Positions 9,180 through 17,330 of a stretch of 17,970 nt of DNA are shown piece after piece (the first letter of the stretch is position 1; each line of letters begins with the position of its first letter). Source of the stretch: Rhodocollybia butyracea. Taxonomy: Eukaryota > Basidiomycota > Agaricomycetes > Agaricales > Omphalotaceae. The stretch is from the NCBI GenBank assembly GCA_015501585.1, contig JADNRY010001059.1:1-17970 (forward strand), in the 5' to 3' direction. The position numbers were made by a program, and so were the translations under genes. The notes beneath the pieces were generated by a model. It was not told where the DNA came from, made no database searches, and saw nothing but the letters and a program-made list of their open reading frames with translations.

Positions 9180-10954
9180 TCAATCGTACTTTCCCTTCCC
9201 GTCAGCAAAGTTATTGCCAACTTTCTTCATGAGAAATTCTCCGTAAACAGTTGGTTTGTATTCTTTGCTCTTCACTTTGATCTCTCCTGCCTGAACATCA
9301 CCCCCAGCCAGCTTGTCCTTGTTTTCCCTCTCTTGAGTTCGAAGGGCGGCGGCGAGAGGCTTGACTAGCGCATTGAAGTTTGGTTCGAAGAAGAATGGGA
9401 TTCTGAAGAGGATTTAAATTAAATCAGTTGGTCATTTGAAACTCGCTTAAGGTGCAGTAGATCCAATGGAAGTTGAAGGCACTCACGAAACACTATACAA
9501 GTGGCGAGTAAGCTTTCGTTATAAACAGAGACAAGGGAAACCTTACCGGTAATTACTACCTCTATGAACGACGCGATGGAGAGTTGACTTGTACAGACCC
9601 CCAGACCAGATCTCCCCTTTCAAAAATCATCAAGACAAGAGGTAAGCTACACTACTAGAAAAACGTACACACTAGTCGCATCAGAACATAATCAGATCTA
9701 GTAAAACTCCAACACGACGCTAAAGCTCAAACCGACTCACTTTCTCCAATATTACAAACTACGCATCCGGATATGGGATCAGCAGTTATCCAGACGCCTT
9801 CTTCATCACCTTGCTCTGCAGGTAATCCAGAAAGATCTGGACCGATATCAGAACGTGAGCGTCGGAGGAAGACTTGTAAAGCGTTGGGTGTTGGGTCGGC
9901 GTAGAGGAATCTTTGTATGTATCAGAGTGGCGGAGAGAGAGCCACGAAGAAACAAGGACGTACGTCAAGCACCCATAATCTCTGCGTTCACCGGTGTCAA
10001 CACGGATTATGAGCAAGGAGACACGATACTTACTTGTGAGCACCACACGAGAACCCGTCATGATCATTAGGCAAAGGAGGATATCCTAAGTAAGAAGCCC
10101 AGTCAACCAGTAGTCCACGATCAGACCCAAAACCACAACTACAAGACCTATTGCCCTCATAACCCAAAAGCTATTGTCAACTTGACCACGAAGGTATTTC
10201 CATTCGTCTGCAGACATTCCTAGTCCAGATGCCATTCTACAAAACCGAATCGAAAACATAAGCATTTCAGTAACACATAGGCCTGGCGATCGAGGGACGC
10301 ACGCTTCCATAACCACAAGACCTAGCATCTTCATCTTTTCCACCCAAGCCTCGTACTTTTCCCTGAACTGAGGGACTTGAGGCCATTGATTCTCTCCCCA
10401 TAACGGTTTGGTCTTGTCTGGATTGTCAACTGGACGATAGAAATCGATTCCTTCATGATTATCAGCTTTCCCATTTGTTACATTCTCCTTTAACCTGTAT
10501 TCATGAACAACTACGTGAAACTTGCTGGGATCGCGATGGCTCACCTGGCATAACCTGCGAAATGAAACGAAACAAGATTTTTGAGCAATTGTGTAACTTA
10601 CATCGAATCAATCACAACAGGCTCACTCACCCTCGCAGAATCCTGATTACTTAGTGCGAGTTTATCCTTCTCCTCCTGCGGCAGGCCAAAAAAGATCCTA
10701 GCCAACTCGGTCAACTCTTCCGGTTCACTCGGATCTGACATAGCAGAGATATCGAGATAGAAAAACCCGAAATCGCGACACGCTGCATGGAGAGCTGAGG
10801 ATACTGCTGTTCTTGCAGTTTCGATTTCGACTTGGGATTGAGCGGCAGAAGGTTGAGTGAGATATGGGGCGATGTTGATGATTGGGAGGGAGAGTGAGCT
10901 TGCTGGTGAAGACAAAGGATTTGGCTTTGGAAGGGAACTTGAACTGGAGACCAT
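9180..10954 (-). CDS. 2OG-Fe(II) oxygenase, isopenicillin-N-synthase-like, with microexons
   Basis: Cytosolic non-heme iron oxygenase of the plant/fungal DIOX class; substrate unknown. Eleven exons: 10954-10631, 10554-10545, 10494-10303, 10236-10148, 10085-10034, 9981-9964, 9910-9741, 9671-9669, 9616-9547, 9492-9487 and 9402-9180. The protein is about 385 residues. The N-terminal domain has LPIINIAPYL (23-32) and RDFGFFYLD; later come ENVTNG, IDFYRPVDN, FWVMRAIGYPPLP. The iron ligands are H222 and D224 (AHKDYG) and H300 (STLHRVVHRG), and R310-V-S312 is the RxS motif that binds the substrate or 2OG carboxylate. NIGEMWEIWSGGLYKS and FFFEPNFNALVKPL are family landmarks. The 3-, 6- and 10-base exons were needed to recover the landmarks MW, RVS and GYARL. 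At exon 1/2, donor GTGAGT (10630) needs one missing G to give ARGYARL, whereas donor GTGAGC (10626) is in frame but gives ARVSYARL. Start: ATG 10954, the only suitable in-frame ATG. Confidence 0.92.
9487..9492 (-). other. Six-base microexon (TGTTTC) encoding the RxS motif
   Basis: Without it the gene would have a 144-base intron and read NYR-IPFFFEP. The site TATAG|TGTTTC|GTGAGT inside that interval splits it into introns of 54 and 84 bases. Including it gives NYRVSIPFFFEP, with Arg and Ser codons each split over a junction. Confidence 0.78.
9669..9671 (-). other. Three-base microexon (TGT) of the oxygenase gene
   Basis: The preceding exon ends with A of a codon after NIGE, and the following exon starts GG GAG ATC TGG. 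Joining them directly gives NIGE-R-EIW. An AG|TGT|GTACGT site lies between, and including TGT gives ATG TGG GAG, the conserved NIGEMWEIW. Flanking introns would be 69 and 52 bases with GT..AG ends. Confidence 0.75.
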
Positions 10955-11097
10955 CGTTGTGTATGAAGAAGCTCAATGTAGCAGATAAGGTCAAATCCAT
11001 AAATGGAAATTGATAAGATCTCTCGGACTGCAATTACTCGAACATAGGAAAATAAAAAATTCATAGTTATTATAATAAGTAACGGAATGCAAAAATG

Positions 11098-12608
11098 CTA
11101 AGGCGGAGGAGAATCCTGAGTCTGAGTATAAATCGTACGTCCAGAAGGATTTCCTGGCCCCTGCAAAAACCCAGTCGCAGAACCACCACCACTAGCTGCC
11201 GGCCCTGTGTACGCTCTACGAAACGAAGATGGTTGTATCTGTGGCTGAGAAGGCTGGTTCGTCGACGCAGAAGCAGAAGCAGAAGATTCCGAATTCTGAG
11301 TTGGAGCTGGACTAGTCGTATCATTCGGCGAGGCTGAAGCAGACGCAGACGCAGATGTCGTGATAGTTATAGCATCGCGTCGTTGCTCTGGCGCAGCAGC
11401 AGCAGCAGTATGCGATTCTGCTGTCGCACTCGTAGTGGCAGTCGCAGAATGGCGTAAAGAATCCACAGTTATCGGTTCCGTCCAATGCGTCCATGGTCTC
11501 GCATCGAGAACGTTACTAGACCCTGATCCCTGTGCACCATCCCACGTCATAAGCTGACCGCCGCCAGGTCTGTTATTACTCGTGCTGGTACTGCTAGAGC
11601 TTGCGAATGCACTATGCGAATGCGTATGCGCTCCATTCACCGGCAGATGTTCACTATTGCCATTTCCATTGGCGACCCTAAAACTGGACGTGGTGCTGTT
11701 ATCATACTTGAATTCGCGTGGCGGCAGCAGAACCCCATTATTTCCGTTCCCGTTTACAGCTTGTTTTGGCGGCTTTGGCTTAGAAGAGGAGGAGCTGCTT
11801 GCTTTTAGGGGTAATGGCACAGAGGCGGATTTCGACAAGAGTTTTGCCTGTGGAGAAGGAACGTCGGAAAAGGGGTCTTTTAGTGCTGCTTCTCGCAATT
11901 CAAGAGCATCGGAGAGAGACATGGGATAGGGTATGATGTCTGTAATTTTGAGGCGCGTCAATAACTGAGCGGAAAGTACAAGCGGATTAGGATACCTTTG
12001 AGAAACATAAACTCTTGGTATTGTCGCGTGGTGTCGGCTTGAGAAAAACGAAGGTTAGAGAGATTTGACATGTAGAAGTAAACACACACCCATGTCGCGG
12101 TAATTAATCGCGTTTCTTCTAGCCGTAGTAGCTTGCCTGTGACCGCCTTGGACAAGACGCTTGATAAATTCTTCCTGAGATATACCTCAGGCCTCGATAA
12201 GTGATTCAAGATACATGAACTGCCTACCGTAGCAACAGACAGAACGAATAAACCTTCTTTTGATAATGAAAGACTGCCAGTCACTCCTGGATAGATCATT
12301 AGAGAGCTGAAAATGAACAAACAGGGAACCCAACCATCTGCTTGTAGGATATTTTCGATTTTGACTGCAGGCATAATCGTCGTTCCTGGTACACGGCGGT
12401 GATGTTTTGAGCCACCAGAACTATCGAGAGAATCATCCTCGGGTTCCGACGCAGACGCCAATTCGTCAATTTCCTCTTCCTCGTCTTCAATGATCTCGTC
12501 TTCTACATCCAAACCGTTCTTTTGGCTGAGATTCCAGGGTGGATTATTCTGATTCATTGTGGGCGTAGAGTCTACTATCAGCGTTGCGGGTCCGGAGGAA
12601 ATAGACAT
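11098..12608 (-). CDS. Histone-fold protein (CBF/NF-Y type, Dpb3/CHRAC1-like)
   Basis: Proteins with this fold pair with a second histone-fold partner in nuclear complexes such as DNA polymerase epsilon, chromatin remodellers or NF-Y. Five exons (12608-12335, 12286-12228, 12174-12090, 12037-11996, 11939-11098), with introns of 48-56 bases, join in frame to 433 residues. Residues 33-62 are very acidic (DVEDEIIEDEEEEIDEL). The fold spans about 80-165: PAVKIENILQADG, then LSLSKEGLFVLSVATEEFIKRL, then NAINYRDMA, then QYQEFMFLKDIIPYPMSL. Small upstream exons carry the fold. The large last exon encodes a low-complexity tail rich in Ser, Ala, Thr, Asn and Pro, with Ser-Ala repeats, ending DSPPP. Which complex it belongs to cannot be settled from the sequence. 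Start: ATG 12608, first ATG of the frame. It is divergent from the ZCCHC10-like gene. No frame break was seen. Confidence 0.87.
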
Positions 12609-12775
12609 AGCGAAGGGGGACAATGGGATTTTCAATGCTTATGTGTAGAGTTACAACTTGACAGAGAAAGAGAGAAAGCCGGAGGAAAGGAAATAAAAAA
12701 TCAACACAACAACAAGGAACGAGCAAGCGGCAGGAGTCCAAACACTGTTCAATAAGTTTTCTCGTCGGAACTATC
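12609..12775. promoter_or_regulatory. Shared bidirectional promoter region
   Basis: The start codons of the histone-fold gene (minus) and the ZCCHC10-like gene (plus) are only 167 bases apart, head to head, so both promoters must lie here. The plus strand is rich in AGAG/GGAAA purine tracts. No clear TATA box was seen. Confidence 0.6.
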
Positions 12776-13447
12776 ATGTCCAAATTCGCTCCTCATCACC
12801 GTGGCACCAATAATCCACGGGCGACATCTAGTACAGTTTGCCAGAAATGCCTTGGAACAGGTATGTACATAGGTTTCCATGTCTTTCTAAATCTCAACTA
12901 ATTATCCAACGTACAGGCCATTTTACCTACCAATGCAAAGGGACAACTAAATACCTCTCCAGGCCATCGAGAACACAGCAACTGGAGAACCCTCGTGTTT
13001 TTAGCCAAACTCAAAGCCAGCGGGCAGCCATCGGTAGAAGTTCCTGAAGAATTCAAAAAACCGTGCGTGAATCTGTTATTCAACGCCGTGGAATTTGTTC
13101 GTTTACACGTTTTATTAGAAGCGGAACGGCGAATCGTTTATTAGAAGCAAAAGAAAAGGAACGAGCAGAGTCGAGTAAGAAGAGAAATCGACAGTACGTT
13201 GTTGTATATCTCTTACCAGTCAAGCTACGCTAAATCTGTTTACAGTTCATCGCATTCTTCGTCCGGCGACTCCAATAGTGATAGCGATTCGGACAGCGAC
13301 AGTAGTTCGTCTCACTCTGACTCAAGTTCAGACTCTGATTCGGATAGCAATGCTAGTCGCTCCCGAACTTACAAGCGACGAAGAAGGAGCACCAGCAAGG
13401 ATAAGGACAAGGACAGAAAACGGTCCGCATCTGCGGATTCACGATGA
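12776..13447 (+). CDS. Zinc-knuckle protein, ZCCHC10-like, with a one-base frame break
   Basis: A small, probably nuclear protein of unknown function with a single CCHC knuckle, which in this fold usually contacts RNA. Exons are 12776-12860, 12917-13062, 13119-13193 and 13246-13447, with introns of 52-56 bases. The knuckle is C22-x2-C25-x4-H30-x4-C35 (CQKCLGTGHFTYQC), split by intron 1. The family signature SRPSRTQQLENPRV follows. Then the frame shifts at a run of five T (12998-13002): four T would give VLAKLKASGQPSVEVPEEFKK, as expected. Next come SGTANRLLEAKEKERAE, a long Ser/Asp repeat and a basic tail (YKRRRRSTSKDKDKDRKR). With one T removed the protein is 168 residues. A near-repeat of the exon-3 acceptor (TTTATTAGAAGC) lies 26 bases downstream; using it would change frame. 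A base-calling insertion is the simplest reading of the break. Confidence 0.88.
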
Positions 13448-13563
13448 TGATTTCTATGTGTACAGTCTTGATTATGGATTCGGGTATGGGGTATGGATGA
13501 TGGATGAACGTGCAAGAAGATATTATAGTGCTGTAACACGGAATAGATCGAGAGCATGACGCA

Positions 13564-14385
13564 TTAGCGACATAGATTTTCGAAACCGCTAGCGACCTTC
13601 GAGTTCATGATCAGTGCAACAATTAGTCTGAGAAACGGTCAGAGTTGTATGTTGTAAGGAAAAGCATAGCATGACGTACCCATACAATCCCAACACTTCG
13701 GCGAAAATCAGGATGAGCACCATCGACACAAACACTTTGGATTCTTGGAAGTAGGCTCGTACACACTGCAAAGTAGCTTCAGGAAACATTCCAAAAGAAA
13801 GAAATCGTAGTAAACATACCGCGTCGCCAACGATGCCAATAGCATACCCAGCAGTAAGCCCCGTAAACCCACAAGCCAATCCAGCTCCTAGGTGTACGAA
13901 GCCAGCAAATAGAGGGTAGCCTTCCGGTGTTACTATATGAACCGGAAATACCTAAGTACAAGTGGCGGGTGGGTTAAAGTACGACGGATACATACATGAG
14001 CCGGAAATTAGCACAGAAACGACGAGCCCATACACCGCAATTATACCAGACATAACGACTGGTATAAGTGACTTGAAATACAGCTTTAGTTGACGTATAA
14101 CACAAACAGAGGTAACGCACTTTCATGATTAATTCAGGCTTGAATGTTCCAAGACCTGCGATACCGATTCCTGCTTTGGCTGTACCAAAGGCAGCTCCAA
14201 CCGCTGGATAGGTATTCCTAGTGAGTTCCAAGGTACACTGAGACAATTTTATGAAGCATCGTACTGCTGAGAATCATCTGTATGACGAGTCAGTTAAGGT
14301 ATCTGGCTTTCAGCTCTTACAGGCTTACTGCAGAAGCTACGCCTGCAAAGCCGAAAAACGGCGCATATGGTGGGCAGACAGACAT
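13564..14385 (-). CDS. VMA11: V-type ATPase V0 proteolipid subunit c' (VMA11)
   Basis: Subunit c' is the fungus-specific member of the V-ATPase proton-carrying ring in vacuolar and Golgi membranes. Seven exons (14385-14329, 14277-14265, 14203-14121, 14071-13996, 13932-13820, 13765-13680, 13627-13564), with introns of 49-63 bases, join in frame to 163 residues, the usual length. Four membrane helices are evident. Features that point to c' rather than c are [34 protein letters not shown] and [10 protein letters not shown]. The proton-binding glutamate is E137 in [13 protein letters not shown], as in the family. Exon 2 has only 13 bases (ATGATTCTCAGCA) and is needed to give AMILSTVGAAFG. The loop [12 protein letters not shown] is less typical than the common GVR..QPRLF. 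The C-terminus is slightly extended ([13 protein letters not shown]). It is convergent with the ZCCHC10-like gene and divergent from the uL6m gene. No frame break was seen. Confidence 0.95.
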
Positions 14386-14467
14386 AGTAGTTAGAAAGAG
14401 CAACGGTACGATGAGGAACGGCAGGCAGTTCGGAGTTTGAACCGGGCGTCTTTATTTTTTTCTTTAC
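14386..14467. promoter_or_regulatory. Very short bidirectional promoter region
   Basis: Only 82 bases separate the start codons of VMA11 (minus) and the uL6m gene (plus, if ATG 14468 is right). Transcription starts for both must lie in or overlap this interval. A T-rich tract (TTTATTTTTTTC) lies just before 14468. Confidence 0.55.
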
Positions 14468-15154
14468 ATGATTCCTCGACTAATAGCAAGAGTACTCTTC
14501 GCTCTTTCAGCTCTTCAGCTCCAGCGTACAAACACATATCCCACATTGGCGGAAAACCAATAACATTACCTCCAAATGTCTCTTTTTCTCCTTCTTCCTC
14601 TGCCCTCACTGTCTCTGGTCCTCTCGGAACAACTTCCGTCCCTCTTCACCCGTTCGTTCGCATAAAATTCCCGGTCGAAAATATTCTAGAAGTGTCTGTC
14701 GAAGACGCAGAAATAAAAGTCCAGCGTCAAATGTGGGGAACAACGCGTACTCATATTTTCAACGCCATTGTCGGAATGACAGAGGGATTCAAAGTTCCGC
14801 TGTATCTCGTTGGCGTAGGATATAGGGCTCAGCTGGAAGAAGATCCTAGAGGGACTCTGGACGGTGGAAATGGCAAAAGATTGACTATGAAGCTGGGCTA
14901 TTCGCATTCAGTGCATGTGCCTATACCGCCTCATATCACTTGCGAGGTTCCATTACCAACCAAGATTGTAGTTTCGTGTACGGATAAACATCTGTTGGGT
15001 TTATTTGCGGCAAAGGTTAGAGGGTATCGAAAGCCGGAGCCGTACAAGGGCAAGGTAGGTACTTTTCGTTGCGTTTTTGATGAAAACTCACAGCGTTGTA
15101 GGGGATATTCGTTGGAGACGAGAAATTAGAATAAAGAGTGTCAAGAAGAAGTAA
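14468..15154 (+). CDS. MRPL6: Mitochondrial large-subunit ribosomal protein uL6m, with frame breaks at both ends
   Basis: uL6 binds 23S-like rRNA near the factor-binding site of the mitochondrial ribosome. The body is clear: SHIGGKPITLPPNVSF, TVSGPLGT, GTTRTHIFNAIVGMTEGF, LVGVGYRAQ, LGYSHSV, PTKIVVSCTDKHLLGLFAAKVRG and KPEPYKGK. An intron (15055-15101, 47 bases) follows KGK. Exon 2 reads GIFVGDEK and then stops at 15134. One more A in the run at 15123-15125 would continue IRIKSVKKK to TAA 15152-15154, the usual basic end. At the 5' end the body frame has no ATG before a stop at 14392-14394. ATG 14468 opens MIPRLIARV in another frame, a good mitochondrial presequence, and one extra base near 14490-14497 would join it to LRSFSSSAPAYKH. 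With both changes the protein has 213 residues. Two isolated breaks in one conserved gene suggest sequencing indels. Confidence 0.92.
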
Positions 15155-15560
15155 TTAACGAGTTAATGTATACGATTTTGACGCGTCGTGTGGTCCTACG
15201 CATCCCAAAGTACAATCCACAAACCAAGTCAAGGCTTCAGTTAAACTTCTTACACTTGAAGCCTGTTACGTTCGTGGAAGAGAAATCTGGTTCGTGTTCT
15301 GCCACTGGGTCTCGTTTTGAGGTTCAGTGGGTTGACAGAAAGCTGAACTGTTTAGTCCTGCGTAGAGTTGAGTACGAAGCTTCTTCTGCTAGAGGATTTT
15401 TTTCCCCTTTGTACTCGTAGTGTTGGGACATACATTTTGCGCTTGAATTACAATGATGTTATACTGTGACTGCTCAGCCCTTCGAGGTGCTCGTAGTTTT
15501 TCTTGAGATTTGGCAACAGAGGATGGGTATATAGCACACCTACCGCCGGTTTATAACAAC
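15155..15560. other. Intergenic, no gene recognised
   Basis: This region is the 3' flank of uL6m and the 5' flank of the tRNA gene. An 84-codon frame at 15166-15420 lies directly behind the uL6m stop and has no recognisable feature. I read it as chance or 3' UTR. A small RNA gene cannot be excluded, but no box C/D or H/ACA pattern was convincing. Confidence 0.5.
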
Positions 15561-15642
15561 GGGCGTATGGTCTAGAGGTATGATACTTGCTTTGGGTTGT
15601 TTGCCATTGCAAGGGTCTCCGGTTCGAATCCGGATTCGCCCA
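15561..15642 (+). tRNA. tRNA-Pro (anticodon TGG) with an 11-base intron
   Basis: The acceptor arms GGGCGTA and TTCGCCC pair with one T-T mismatch. The D arm contains GGTCTAGAGGTATGATAC, close to fungal tRNA-Pro. The anticodon stem is CTTGC (15586-15590) with GCAAG (15609-15613). The loop reads TTTGGG then T38, giving anticodon TGG at 15593-15595. An 11-base intron (15597-15607) sits after position 37, the canonical site. The T arm is TCCGG-TTCGAAT-CCGGA and the discriminator is A. It is followed by a T5 terminator. It decodes CCA and, by wobble, other proline codons. Confidence 0.95.
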
Positions 15643-15643
15643 A

Positions 15644-15648
15644 TTTTT
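15644..15648 (+). terminator. RNA polymerase III terminator of tRNA-Pro
   Basis: A run of five T starts two bases after the discriminator base, the usual Pol III stop. Confidence 0.85.
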
Positions 15649-15890
15649 CTTCAGCTGAACTTTTTTTATATCCTTCTTTCTCTCGTCTCGTATCGTTACC
15701 CAGTCGATCGTGTTCTGTAATTACTGATTTTTGGAAGAAAATGAGACAGTAGAATGTGTTGGATCCAAAAAAAAATATCAACCCTCATCCTGAGATTCCT
15801 ACTGATTGCTAACACCCTTGAACTGTTAGAGTATAATGTAATTATACGTAGTTGTTGCTCGGCATTCCGCCACTTATGTACATAGTTTAC

Positions 15891-17330
15891 TTATAAGTAT
15901 ACTCTATGGGTAGAGTAAATACTATTCGCTCTTGTCCTTTCTACCCCCACGTCGTTGCGATTCTGCTCACTGTCGTGAGTGTCGACCGTCCCGCATGCCT
16001 CAACGACTGTAAAAGTATATAGAGGCCATCCTCCACGGTGATATCTGGACCAAATGAGGAGCCATCCTACATGGATTTATCCGAGCTGCAAACTTGAACT
16101 GGGCGAGTGAGAAAGTGATTCAACCTGGACTAAACAGTATTAAGGGAAGCTCCTTGCTGCAGCGCTAGGGGTGCGAAGATTAAGTCTGACTGGACATGTA
16201 GTTTTCTGAGCCACTCGGTTGCGTGCTCACACGGATAATGATGAGGTTGAATGCAATCGAAAGAATTTGGAGTTCCTGTTCAATTTTATTATCAGTCCAG
16301 ATCGACCGAAAACAGATCCTCTGTGCTACCACAGTTTGAGAGCATATAGAAGATGTCATTGCCCATGCGAATGTAACGAAGGTGATGAAAGCCACAGTCG
16401 TGTACATCAGACCTGACTCGATGATAATTCGAGTGACCTTTGGAGCCTCGTCTTTCTGCGGACACTGCGCCAGAGAGGCTGGGAATCCTGCACACTGTCC
16501 ATCGTTATCTGACTTTGAATCCTATAGAGACTACTCTCTCTGTCTACACGCCAGATGCGATATACAATGAAACCTTGGATGAACGCAGTAAGCGTTTTGC
16601 TAATAAATAATGCATGGATTTACCAGTGGTAATATATTAATGGCTAGTGAAATAGTCCATGCGGCACTAATAGCGGCTTGGGGGTCTGATGCTGCCTCAG
16701 TGAGCAGTACTGGAGGTTTCCCTCTGGCGCTTGCTTCCAGGAAGATGATGAATAACACCATCGCGACCTCCCCGAGCCATAATAAGAAAGGAAAGGCTAC
16801 CACAGTGATACTGCGGTTCAATACAATCCAGCATCGGTATATCTGGAGGCGAGTGAGATTTGAGGTAAAGTCAGCTGTGGCTATCAATTGCCACCAAAAT
16901 GGCGTCACTGATAAGCTTGCCGAAAGCAATGTTACATGTCTAGATACACATACGAATACGATGGTCAAAATGAGTTCGATACGGACAAGGGTACAAGAGG
17001 TCAATGTAAGCACTCACCCCCAAGATATTGGGCATGTGGGACAATCCAACGAACTCTGTTGTTGGACCACCTGGGCCGGTGAAAAATATAAACGCCTGTA
17101 TGGGACGCACCACTAGCAATACAGTGTTGAATGTGCACAATATCAAAAGAACAAGGGCCATTGCGAGCATTAACCAGTTGATTGACGATGCAGGCTTAAG
17201 CTTAGCGCTTTTGCATTGGACTCCCAAAGAAGATAGCGCAAGCAGTAGGCAGAGGTGATTAGGTACATGCCCAGAACACGCTAGAGAGAAACACGGTTAA
17301 CAGTTCAACCTCGCTGATCCCAATTGGCAT
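15891..17330 (-). CDS. Second Agaricomycete 7TM-type membrane protein, several frame breaks
   Basis: Minus-strand pieces form a multi-span protein of the mushroom 7TM class. ATG 17330 begins MPIGISEVELLTVFLSSVFW. A one-base shift near 17266-17270 (GGG) leads to GMYLITSAYCLRYLL, and another near 17230-17237 (TTT) to SSINWLMLAMALVLLILC and TEFVGLSHMPNILG. Introns 17013-16960 and about 16878-16828 follow. The next exons give FGKLISDAIL then IYRCWIVLNRSITVVAFPFLLWLG, a hallmark of the class. Later parts read GFIVYRIWRVDRES, VTRIIIESGLMYTTVAFIT and LQILSIAFNLIIIRVS, the last two joined by a 52-base intron. Further one-base shifts appear near 16614 and 16459. A stop at 16182-16180 follows, but a tail resembling the first 7TM gene (TVDTHDSEQN, ending at 15891) suggests a longer original protein. 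It is either a pseudogene or an error-rich assembly of a working gene. Function unknown. Confidence 0.58.

Noticed and set aside
8911..9183. N-terminal extension of RCE1 by about 90 residues in the same open frame
   Set aside because: The extension has no similarity to the family, runs back into the end of the oxygenase gene, and the usual RCE1 start lies at ATG 8910 or 8940.
10495..10544. Reading the second oxygenase intron as coding (VSHRDPSKFHVVVHEY)
   Set aside because: It is open in frame, but it inserts about 17 residues into a compact conserved motif and has normal GT..AG ends of an intron of typical length.
11098..12608. Naming the histone-fold gene as DPB3, NF-YC or DRAP1
   Set aside because: The fold is visible but the residues that separate these families are not clear enough without an alignment, so no gene symbol is given.
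14437..14467. Open frame of uL6m starting at 14437
   Set aside because: The codon at 14437 is TTG, not ATG, and no ATG exists in that frame after the upstream stop. ATG 14468 gives a convincing presequence in another frame.
15166..15420. 84-codon open frame behind uL6m
   Set aside because: No recognisable motif, no splice or promoter context, and it overlaps the expected 3' UTR.
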